Positions 47,401 through 59,400 of a DNA stretch of 64,000 nucleotides are shown one piece after another; the stretch's first letter is position 1; each line of letters opens with the position of its first letter. The stretch is from Branchiostoma floridae. Taxonomy: Eukaryota > Chordata > Leptocardii > Amphioxiformes > Branchiostomatidae. Location: positions 5,360,848 to 5,424,847 of the forward strand of contig NC_049997.1 in the NCBI RefSeq assembly GCF_000003815.2, read 5' to 3'. The translations under genes and the position numbers were made by a program. The notes under the pieces are model-generated. The model was not told the origin of the DNA, ran no database searches, and was given only the letters and a program-made list of their open reading frames with translations.

Positions 47401-50400
47401 ATCGAAAAGTTTGTTTCTAACTGGTAATTTATAAAACCTGGAAAGTATTAGATTTTCGGCCCCCTAGCAGCCTGTTACGGTATCGCAGCGGAAGTTCCTG
47501 GTTCGATATTTATATTTCAGCCATACCATAGGTATGGTGAAATATATTGTATTCGTAATGTTTCTTTCTTTCTTCTTCTTTCTTTCTCCTGTCAAATCTT
47601 CAAATCGAATCAACTCCGTCGTTCCTGGACCGAATGACTTGAAATTTGGCACAAGGGTAGAGTGGGCCAATACCCTTAGGCGTTTTTTTCATTTTATTCA
47701 TATCTGCTTCTAAAATAATTTTATTGAGGTTTTATTGCAATTTTTGGACTCAAACTCGTCAGACTTTGAAAGGGGATAACTCAAGGAGGAGCATTTTTGG
47801 CATACCTTAACATGTTTTAAAAAAGTTTAGCTGACGTATGTTTTACAAAATCTACAGATGCTCGTTGCAAAGCATTGAACTTTATATTTAGGCCCCCTGT
47901 ACCATGGTATTACATCCAAATGACCTGAAATTTAGCACAGAGGTGCCCTAGGTACTTATTCAAAGAATCCATGCATAACATTTGGTATAAATCACTTCAA
48001 AATGGCTCATTATGGAGGTTTTTGTGGGAGAATTTTGGATTTGTGAGGTGGAAGTGCCGAGGTCAACGACCTCTAGGTCATTCTGGAAGCCACAGGTGTT
48101 TCTGGTAGATCCAATCATCTACATACCTACCAAGTCCATGTTCCTCCAGGTGGTTGGGGGGACAAGGTAAATCTAATTAATTATTAGCCAATGAGCAAGG
48201 TTATTTTGCTGGAAGAGTCCATTGTTGGTCAGGGGGTGTTTTTTAAAATTTACTGTAAGACTTTGGTGATAATGCCAATGCTTTTTTTAGCGGAAGTGTT
48301 TTTGCACTGATCCACTTGACATAAGGCTACTGCTGGGACAGTCCATTTTTTCACATAGGGGGGATTTTTAACAAATTCATTTTTGGACATGGGTGATGAT
48401 TCCGAATTCCATTTGTTGAATGGAACTTGACCCCACCTGAAGACTGTACCTGAGGATTCGGCAGCCAATCAGCAAGCCTGATGTAATATGGATGAGTCCC
48501 TTCATGCACAGGGGACTATTAAAAAAAATTCAGTTTTGGACTGGGTTGCTTATTATAGAAAAGGCCATGTATTTCTGGACTTTGGTGATTATGTCAAAGT
48601 CCTATTTTAGCGGATGTATTTTTGGATCGCTCCACTTTGCACAGGGGTATAACAGGTAGAGTCCATTCTTGCAAAGGGGGGGATGTCTTTCAAATTCAGT
48701 TTTGGACGGCTGATGATTCAAAATTCCATTTCTTAGCGGAAGTGTTTTTGGACTGGTCTATCTTACCCTTCTACATTGGGTGCACTTGAGTCCATTCTTG
48801 CAGGGAAGGGGGTTGTACGATTCATTTTTGCTCATACGTGTAATTAGTAGCTTAGGATGCTTAGTCATCTTAAGCAGAAGAGTTCCATTTTTGCACATGG
48901 GTGATTTTGGAATAGTCCATTGTTGCTTGGGGAAGTAGATGGCTGAAATATGCTGTATTTGCTCTCAAGCAATGTCGGCCTTTCCAGTTTGAGTTCTGAA
49001 CATGCTGCGGCTATGATTTTTGAATGGTAGACAGCTCTTGATGCCTAGAGTAAGTAGTATAGGTTTTGGCCTTGTTTTGGAACTGCAGGGCAGGTTTAGC
49101 GTCAGACTTTGAAAGGGAATAACTCAAGGAGGGGCATTTTTGGCATACCTTAATATGTATAAAAAGGTATAGCTTACGTATGTTTTACAAAATCTACAGA
49201 TGCTCGTTGCAAAGCATTGAACTGGATTCCCTTCATGAAGAGGATGATCCAAGTCATCGATGTCGTCGCTAAGAAAGGCGCGTGTCCGGGCAAGAAGTTT
49301 ATGAAGTGGTTTGGAGAGATCCTAGAGAGGCACCTGAAGAAACGAGGTCTACCATTGGACAAAGACGTGACCTTTGAGCAGGTTTGTACCAATTGTATTT
49401 ATGGAGACATTATGGCGATTCACTGAAAATGATTCAGAATTTATGCGCAATTTGATGTCATAGAACAGCGACTTTGGAATCAATGCCTTCATTTTTTTCG
49501 CCTACATTTTGTCACAAAAACGCATACGGGAATTCCAATAGAATGCTTTCTGTTTTTTGTATGATGTTAGAATATTGGTTCAAATAAAATTGAACGTGAA
49601 GCCCATTCTCTGGTGCTTTTTCTTGTACCTTAGGGTGGTATCTCACGCTTGCCTTACTGCGGGGTTCTAAAGATATTCAACGAATTTCAGAGATAAAGAA
49701 CAAATTTTCTTATTTTCTTTGTATTTTGTCGTCTTCGTCTTCGTAGTCATACTCTTACGTATTAAGTAATATCTAAATTATAAATTTAAAAAAAAATTGG
49801 AGATAATAACAGAACAGTGACGCAGTTATTTGAACTGTTTATATCTTACCTTAAACATTAATATCTCGATATAGATTTACCACGTCCTTGGGGTAGAGCT
49901 GTGCATCGTGGCCTACAACGTGAACTACGACGTGGAATCCTATTTCCACGTCAAAACCACGCCTATTTTGAGGGTACGAGAGGCTGTACGCATGTCCATG
50001 TCCATCCCAGGTAAGGCACCCTTTCCACTAGACGGCGATCGCGCTGCGCTCTCACTGCGACCTGAATAGGATAAGTGTAACCTTCGATTTCACACTGGGT
50101 ATATCATACAAAACGTAAAAGTGTGACTGAGGAGACAATAAAACACACAAAGTGTAAAAAGATTCGTTTCTATTCTATACAATTTGTTGAGAGATATGTC
50201 AAATTTTAGGTCGCAGAGAGAGAGCGCGGCGAGATCAAGAGCGCCGTCCTAGTGGAAAAGGGGTATCAGTACGTGTGTTACTGACAATTTACATTAGGCC
50301 TTTTTTTTATTTGATTATATGAATGGAACCCACAGACTGACCAGTGCATGCGTGTCAAAAAGAAAAGTTTTGGCAAAAACGTTGAATTCATTCTGAAATC

Positions 50401-53400
50401 TAAGTGATCAGGAAAGTTGAACAAATGACCGATCACACAGAGTATGGTATTCTGAAAAATGGAATCTTTAAATGACTTTGGCATTGTACGACATTAGTAG
50501 CCGTTTTTCGATATTTTTTGCAATATGACGGCATATCTTGGCCAGGTATGACATAGTATAGCAAGAAAGTCGTCGTTGCGTGGAAAAGTAAAATACCAAC
50601 CGTTTGGAAATTTTGTAGCATTTTCTACGCGCGTTTTTCTCGCAACACACTAACATAATGTTCTGTCGTTTTTGCAGTTGCTTTCCAACCATACACACTG
50701 GATAGGCTCTACACCTTTATCGACGGTGGACTTGCAGCAAATTTCCCACTTTACGCCTTTGACGGTACGTCCTTCTCAAGCTAAGGGCACAACCCGCCGT
50801 ACGTGCAATTTGTCCGAACTTTTTTTTGGGATTCCACGTCCGCCACGTATTTCTGAAAACGTTCAGACTGTACAGGGCAGGCGCGTCGCCCGTACTGGCA
50901 CGTGCGGGGGGCGAATCTGCAGCCCGATTGCACACAAAGTTTTGCATGCACGTAAAGTTCTACGGCGTGTCTGCGTGCTCCAAAATCCGTCGGATTCCCT
51001 ACGAGTTCGTATGGAGGCGGTACTTGCCACTTACGGATCCCAAAAGATTGCCCAAGTTTTGGCACGTAGATAGCACGTATTTGCACGTACGGCGAGTTGT
51101 GCCCTTAGCTTAAAACGGTATTTTTCTACATTGGATCTAAGGCATAAAGGATGAAAAACGTATTTTAAAAATTAATTCTTTGTTTACCTTCCTTTCAAAG
51201 GTAGGATTTGAATACTCTCCTGATTTGAATACTGGATATAGGAGAATTCTTTTACACAGCCAGTTTGTACTTAACGTTACTTTTCTTGCGTTTCGATGTC
51301 TCACAGACACCTTAAGCTTCCTCAGAGCTTCTGACTCGAGTTCTGCTTCTTGCCGCTATAAGTAGCTGATGTAGGTGTATCCGACGAAGTAGAACTCCAG
51401 TCAGAAGTTCTAAGGAAAGTGTCTGAGAGACATTGAAACGTAAGCAAAGTAAGTACAAACTGGATGGGTCAAAGAATTCTCCTATATCCTACATTTTACC
51501 AGACTGATGACATTATTTACAGAAATTTGAATACTAGTACTTTCATACCTGGTTTCAACATCCATCATGTGATCTATACTTTTTCAGCTTTAATAACTTG
51601 GCGTATATAAATTTAGATTTCTAAACGTTACTGCTATAGTCATTAACAGTGAGGGTACTCTACAGTCTCCTACCAACTTTTCTGTCTTAATGATTGGATC
51701 TGGTGCCTAGGTTGGTACCTTTCCATGGACAAGTCTTCCTCTTTCTACCGCCGTCTTCAAAGCATGAGTGAGACAGACTCAACCATGGCCGACCAACTCT
51801 TCTACCCTGAATACACGAAGGAACGTTTCGGATCCCCGGAACCAGGATCTGACGACTTCTTCAGAACACTGGGAGTTCTTGTCGTGAGTCATCTATTCAA
51901 TTTTTCAAATATCGCACCGCCTACGTGCAAATTCGACTCAATAGTATTGTGTATATGAAGGTTAGAAATCCAGGTAAACAATATTCAAATTCAATTCAAT
52001 CTCTACAGTTGGATAAAAAGCCTTCACTCTCCACTCTTCTTCAGCGTCACTAGAATGAAGTCTTCAGAACATGGGACCTCGATTTGCATCACAAGGGACA
52101 ATAACTTTTCCTATTTACCATCGGAAACTATGGAAACATGACTTGAGTGACATTTGCATACGATCCTTAGGAGTTAGTGAATTGACATGTTCAACCAGTT
52201 TTTTTTCTAGTTAGCTGCACTTGTATTGAATTGTTTCTGCCAGTTCATTCTAGTGGCGCTGAAGAAGAGTGATGAATGTCACTCAAAACATCCGGAAATA
52301 AATCTCCGTATTTCATCCAGCTAAGTTGTAGAGATTAAATTGTATTTGAAAATAGCATCGTGTCTACAAAAAATGGTGGCCCAACACACGGTTGATGTTG
52401 ATAAGGATTTTGTAGATTTTTAGATGAGATGTATCAAGAAAGTTTTGGTCTTCGTTATGACCCTTGTCTGATCTTAATTATAAGCCTAATCAACCTTTTT
52501 TTAATTAGTTTTCTAAGAATAACCGAGAGACGCACCAGTATCTGTTTGAGAAACGACTGCAGAGGTTACCAGAGGTCAATCCTGACTTCCACAATCGAAG
52601 ACCCCCCACCAAGAAGGAAAGGTAGATGATCTATTACTAAAGGTCATTATCATAAAATTATTATATGAAAATAGCAGAAAAAATATTTCTACTTAATCAT
52701 AAAATAGACATCGCTTTTTCAAAGAAAGAGAAAGTTAATGTCATTACCATTCAATTCCAGTATAGAGAAATACATATCAACGGAAACTGATCAAGTACCC
52801 CCATTTTTCGCCTTTTTTTTCGTTTTTCCTACTCTTTTAGAAATAATACTTTTAATTTATGTATACTATATCAAATTACATACTTATATTTTGTATATTT
52901 TGCTTACACAGGAAATATGCTGAAGGGTTGCGAGAAAAGGAAGATTTGACAAAAATGGGCAAGGAATCTCTCCAAAGGCAGATACAAAAGATAGGGACAA
53001 TCATTCAGCTCATCTTCGGTGATGACGACATGGATGGAGGGATCGTTGATACTGAGCAGCGAAGAGTAGTGGTGCGTACTCATAGTCAGGTTCAGGTCCG
53101 GATTCAGGTCCAGCAGTTCAGGTTCAGGTCTGGACTTTAAATCCGGATCTGAACCCATCATTGCATATTATGCGCGCGAGAAATTTTTCCTTTTTTGAGT
53201 GGAGGGGAATGGTGCATATGAAGTTGCATGTTAGCATCAATTGAATGCAATGTGAAAAATGTATGCAAATTATATACAGCCAGGGTAAACACGAAATGTT
53301 TTTTGTCTTTTTCCAGTGCAAATTTCACTGTCTATGGAAGTTTTTAGATGGTTTGGAACAAAAAAGGGAATATAAGTGACAGATAGCTTTTTGCAAGTCC

Positions 53401-56400
53401 GGACTTGGCTCCTGACATTTAGGTTTTTTTTTGGACTTGGACTTAAATATTTTTAGGTTCAATTCCAGGTCCGGGTTTTAGGTGCCCACCGCTAGCGAAG
53501 AGTAAGTTGTTTTTCTTTATCATAATAGCTATGGAATTTCAAAGAAGAGACTCGTACTTTCGTCAACTAATGTCAACCTTTTTGAATAAAATAACTGTTT
53601 TGTATTGATAATGTGAGGAAGGTTCTAATTTGCATGAATCATATCAGAGAGCCCCTTATGCAGCGTATTTCTAAACTTTCTTGACTAAATTAGCAACTCA
53701 TTTGCATAATTAGCATACGGTTGTTAAAGATTACTTAAGTTATCTACATTCCAAAGAATCATTATCATCTGTTGAAATATTCACTTTCAAACTAAAACAA
53801 AGTAGTCCCTGCAGTTACAAAATAGCCGCTAGCGAGCCTAATCCTACGTTAATCTACCACTCAAAAATCATGACCATACCTTGTCAAAAACACGACAACA
53901 AAAACCACTGCAGTACATTAGACAGTCGTTAAGGGGCCAAAATATTATTATTGTGAGGTCTCATTAAGACCTACCCACATACCATATATAAGTCCATGCA
54001 GGTATTCTAAAATTGTGGTGTTCTCTAACACAGACACATACGGAAACAGCCTCAAAAACATATTCTTGGTGAATGTGAATAGTGATACACAGACACTCAG
54101 CGTCACCCATCCACATTAAACCACATACGGCCAAACACATACAAACGTTCTAACACAAAAAATGTGCTTGTTTTTTTTAGTTTTTTTTTCAGGAACGCAT
54201 CTGTTTCTTTTTCAGGAACGCACACCCCGAGAGGGAATATCAGAAACCAACACTTTCATGTCAGTAGAAGAAGCAAGGCGGCTATTCAATGAGGTAAATT
54301 TAAATTTATGTGCTGATGGTACGTTTTGCTTACGTGTTGCACTCATGCTTTTTAAGGGATTTTTGTTGACATAATGCATTGTGTTTTATAACCGATGCAA
54401 TGGCCTAGTGGGGAGAGTGTTCGCCTTGCATTCGGTAGGTCGGGAGTTCGATCCCCGGCCGAGTCATACCAAAGACTTAAAAAATGGTACATGCTGCTTT
54501 CTCTGCTTAGCACTCAGCATTCGGGAAAGAGTATGGAAGTTGAACACACACTACTACCAGTGGACTAGCCCCCTGCTGTAGTGATTGCGTTGTGTGGCCC
54601 AAGGGCTAATGAAACGGAGATGGGCGCCGCCCTATGCGCCATCAGGCGCGGGAAGGACTTTAGCTAATGCATTGTTTTTAGACCCAAGTGGAGTGTACCT
54701 AACACATTCAGAAGCAGCATATTATACCACAAATTTTATTTAAAGCCTAGCCTCCTTGGAGACCAACTTATTTAAATTATGCAACCTGCCTGTTACACAG
54801 GGCATATAAGGGGAATATAGAGCAAAGGAAGAATGCTTTCTTTATTAATTTGGTATATCTTATTACCATCGGCATCGGTGGCGCATTGGTAGGGTGTTGT
54901 GTTCGGTCCAGACCCCAGAGCGTTTGGGTTCGAATTCCGTGACGAGCTAATATGCTGTGCTCCTGAGAAAGGCACTTTATGTTCTACGGTTTAACATGTT
55001 AAAGTGAAACCATTGTTTTGCGTATTTTTGTATTATGATTCTTTTTTTTATTTCTTTAATCTTTATTTATTAAATCAACATTTTAAAGTACACTCGAACA
55101 GTAGCACCTCTGAATATTATTGATTTTACAGCTGCTGCATTAAAACAAGAAAGCTTCTGAAAAAAGCTGGCCGGTGCGTATTTTGGAAAAAGCCTCGATG
55201 TTAAACAAAATCACATGAAAAAAGAGTTTTTAAACATCGAATTACTGAATTGGTCTGTCTTCTATTAAAAAAACATTACATGAGATTTGTCTAACAAAGA
55301 AAAAGAAATTGTAACAGGTGGGGTTCGAACCCACGATCCACGGCTGCAGAAGCAAATTGCTATCTGCACCCAGCGCCTTAGACCGTTTGGCCACGCTGAC
55401 TCAATTACGTATTCAGTCGTATAGAAGGGCTATTAGAAGGGTTAGGTTAAATTGACCGATCCATGCATCCATCTATCCAAACGAACCGTTGAACGAACCG
55501 CTTCTGTCGATTCAAAGCCGGTGCTACCGCACCGGCACCGGCAAAAATCACGTACAGTAACTATGCACAATAGATAATACTATAGCAGGACATAAACTTA
55601 AAACATAGTTATTACATATATTTGTATGTTATACATTTATGTGTATGTTACACTTCTGTATCTGTATGTATATGGCCGGTATAACACATTCGGCGTAACA
55701 CACCAGCTTATTTATTGTATGTATAATAAAGAAATAGGTTACTTAGGTTATTTTGGTTTTGTACCAATTAGTAATTTTGTTACTTTTCTTGTAACTATGA
55801 CTGAGTTGATGTACATGACTTTTGTTTGAGGTTTTCCCCCAGGATATATTGAAAAGCTCCATTAGACGATATTTTTCCCATGTGAAATAAACAATTACGT
55901 CAATATCCTCACTTCCCTCAAATCCCTTATCAAAGAGTGAAGGTCCATCTCGGAGTACGTGATCAAATAAAAGTGTCTGGAATTTATAGGTTGTACTCTT
56001 CAGTACAAACCTGTTGTATTGCGCCATGAGATCGTTTATATCGAGTATGTAATACAAGATTCGAAAATAATATTAGCTTAGGAAATAAGCTAAGGGCCTA
56101 CAAAACATTCAAGCTTACGTATGAAAGAGAAAAATACATCGATGTAACAAATTTTAGATATCGTCGAGCCATGACCAAACTAAGAATCAGTGATCACCCT
56201 CGACAGATTGAAGCGGGCAGATACACCCGAACCCCTCCTATTGATAGATTATGTATGTTTTGTAATAAGAACTATAGATATATAGAAAACGAAGTGCACT
56301 TTGTTCTGGAATGTTCACTGTACAAGGATTTACGTAATACCTTTGTTAACACTACACCTGTAAAACAGAAATATGCACATCTAGCAAAGGAAGACCTATT

Positions 56401-59400
56401 TAAATACCAAATGTCAACAGATAACTTACATGTAATAGAAGAATTCTGTAAATTCGTTTACACCTGTTTTAAGAAGAGGGAAGAAGCATGTAAAACGTAG
56501 ATATAAGTAGGACATAGCATAGCTTATCATTCTCTCTGTAAGTAACTTACTGCATTTAGCCCCAATGGGGCATGAATATACATAAACTTCATTGTCATTA
56601 TCATTGTCATTAATTTCATCAGGTTGGTAGATCATAGAACATATCAGTTTTCTTTTACACAACCAGTTAATCTCACCTTAGCTGACGTTTTGATGCCTGT
56701 CAGACATCTTCCTCAGAGCTTCTCGCCGCAAAAGCGCCACCTACATCGGCTACATATGGCGGAGAGAAGCAGAACTCCAGTTAGAAACTCTGAGGAAGAT
56801 GTCTGACAGTCATCGAAACGTAAGCTAAGGTGAGATTAACTGGTTGTGTAAAAGAAAACTGATATGTCCTGTAATACAACGATGTCTTTATGTGTTGTGA
56901 TCTTAGCTACTAATATCCCCACGTCTTATCTTCCTCAGACGGTGAATGAAAGGGACGTCCAGCGTCTCCAAGTGCGTACGAAAGAAGAAGCCTTCAAGAT
57001 GCTGCTGCTAAATGAAAATGGAGAGGTAAGATATTTGAATTTTACATTTTCTCAAGAAGAGGTTTCCATGATATTTTGTGGAATGAAAGAGCAACTCGTG
57101 TATATGGATATTTAGCCCAGAAGCCAGAGGTCCTGGGTTCTAATCCTGCGTCATGCTACATTACAAAGGGCATTTTTCACGTCTTTCCTTACGTCACCCA
57201 GGTGTAAAAATGATTGCCTGACTTCGGTTGGGGAGGTAAAATGCGGTGGGAGGTAGGGTTTGGCTCCGCCATCCAATACCGTGCCCCAGACAAAATGAAT
57301 ATCAAGCCGTTCGCCATACGGTATCTGAATACTATGGAACTACCTTTACCTTCTCATGACTGTCCTCTATATCTGGCACTGTTAAAATAAGTTACTAACT
57401 TGGGTGCAGTGCAGTGTCACATTGTCCTCGTCTGTCTTAAGGGGGCACACACCAGTTTATTTGGGGGTTCAAATGGAGGCGGCACACCCTCAAGTCTAGC
57501 GACCATCTCTTCCAGGGAATTATCCTGAAGGAAAATAACTGTATATGGGGTGAGAGGATATACCTTCAGCTTCAAGACCAACTGAGTTTCGATCCTTCAA
57601 CTTCTCTAATTTTGAAAAATTATAGGGAAAAAACATTATTTTCATGTCAAAAATGATGCACAAAATCGGGCATTTTAGCATTGGATAAAACAGATGAAGA
57701 AGATTTTTCCGGCAAGCACGACTGATACTGCCAGAAAGAGGAAAATCTAAAGACTAATCCAGCCAATTATAAAGAAAATTCTAGTACTACAGTTTTTTTA
57801 ATCATCCACGGCGCGCGGCATTGCAACTTTGCTTGACACAGCGCTTCAGAGGTAAATCTAGGTCACCGGCCTCTTTACATTCCGGCGTAGGGATATCGCG
57901 GAAGCAACGCGCGGACCAAAACACAATTTGCACCAAAAACACACCATTTCCTACGCTTTTCAGCCATGTAACCGTTTAATGTCATTTCGCAGGAAATAAT
58001 GAGAAATGTCAACTCAAACATGGGCCCTCGGAAGCCTTTCGTCACTTTTTGGTCGCGGACTACCACGGACCCCGGTCGCGGAAGAACTGGGGTGTGCACC
58101 GTTAAAGCATATAAAAAAAACTGTGCATATTATGCATTGGACACAACCGTACGCGTAGAATCATTTGCTGTTGGTGCTCATATCAAACATTTAACAGGAA
58201 ATTTCTCGTTGAAGAGGTTCATCATATCAGTCACGTATGCATACAGTTACAACAATTTTCTTCAATCAATGACTGTTTTGTAAAGGTACAGTACATACCA
58301 CCCAAATTTTCGATGTCTACCAGCACATCTTCGTCAAATGAATGACCTAGTCTCAATCTCGCGAGAGAACACGAGACTAGGTCAGGCTTGCGTGGATCAT
58401 CTGCCCCCTCCCCCAGCCTCCTTGCGGGGAAGGGGTAGGTAGGACTTTGGCAGCTCCCAGCCCTCATTCCGGTTCAGCTTCGCCCCCTCTAGCTGGATGT
58501 GGATGTCCTCCTTAATCTTTGGAAATTTCTCTTCTTCTATTCAGCTGACCGACACAAAGATCAAAAACATCTACCAGAACTTTCTTCCCCTGCAAAATGC
58601 CAAGATGGAAATCCTCGGTGAAAGGCCGGTGTCGTCTGTTGGAGAATACTACGGAACGTTGATGGATTTCGTTGGGAGAAAGAACCGATTCACGGTAAGA
58701 TTGAGACACATTCGTTGGACCTCTATTTAATGTCCTATCTGAGGGACTGCCCTAGCAGAAGCTAGGTACTCATTTTCACCTGAGTGAAGTGAGGAAAGTT
58801 GTGTTCTACAGCACCTTAAGACATTTCTGGGGTAGTGAACAAGTGGGGCGGATCAAACTGGCTTGTGTCAGTAGTAACCAGTATTTCTGCTGCATTGTCA
58901 GTTCGCTACGGTCGTTTCACTACATGGCGGAAGTCGTTTCGGTGCATGACACAAGTGGTTTGAATTTGATTTCTCTAGATAGACTATAAATGGCATCAGA
59001 AATCGTTTGCCTACACTCATTTAGCATGCGTTTACAAAATTCAATGCACGAAGTCATGACATAAGTCTTAGCTGGCTGTCACACTGTCCGTATGCCACAA
59101 CAGAGCAAGTGTCACTGATATAACATTGTACTGCAGCCTAGGCGTCGCTCCTTACAGATGCGGTCCCAAAATAAATTTTTTTATAAGTATCGACCCCTTG
59201 GCTACAGTGCAGTGTAAGCAGGGACCCCTTGTGCTGCAGTACAATGTGAACCAGTCAGAATACCGAGGGGAAGGGGACAGGCGGGCCCCGAAAATTCGGT
59301 CCAATAAAACCCTTGCTTGGGTTCAGGGTTGCGGGTAAATTGAATCTTACAAAATTTTGTCTCCTGAACCAAAACAGCTTCAAGATGACTTCAACTTTAT

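Noticed and set aside
50672-51073. 133-codon plus frame after patatin exon 5
   Set aside because: Apart from exon 5 itself in another frame, it is MITE-F sequence in the intron.
54380-54480. Functional tRNA gene
   Set aside because: Has box A and B but no proper cloverleaf ends; better explained as the head of a SINE.
55743-56057. 104-codon minus frame (YILDINDLMAQYNRFVL...)
   Set aside because: No recognised domain or clear splice context; it abuts a LINE fragment and may be part of an older repeat.
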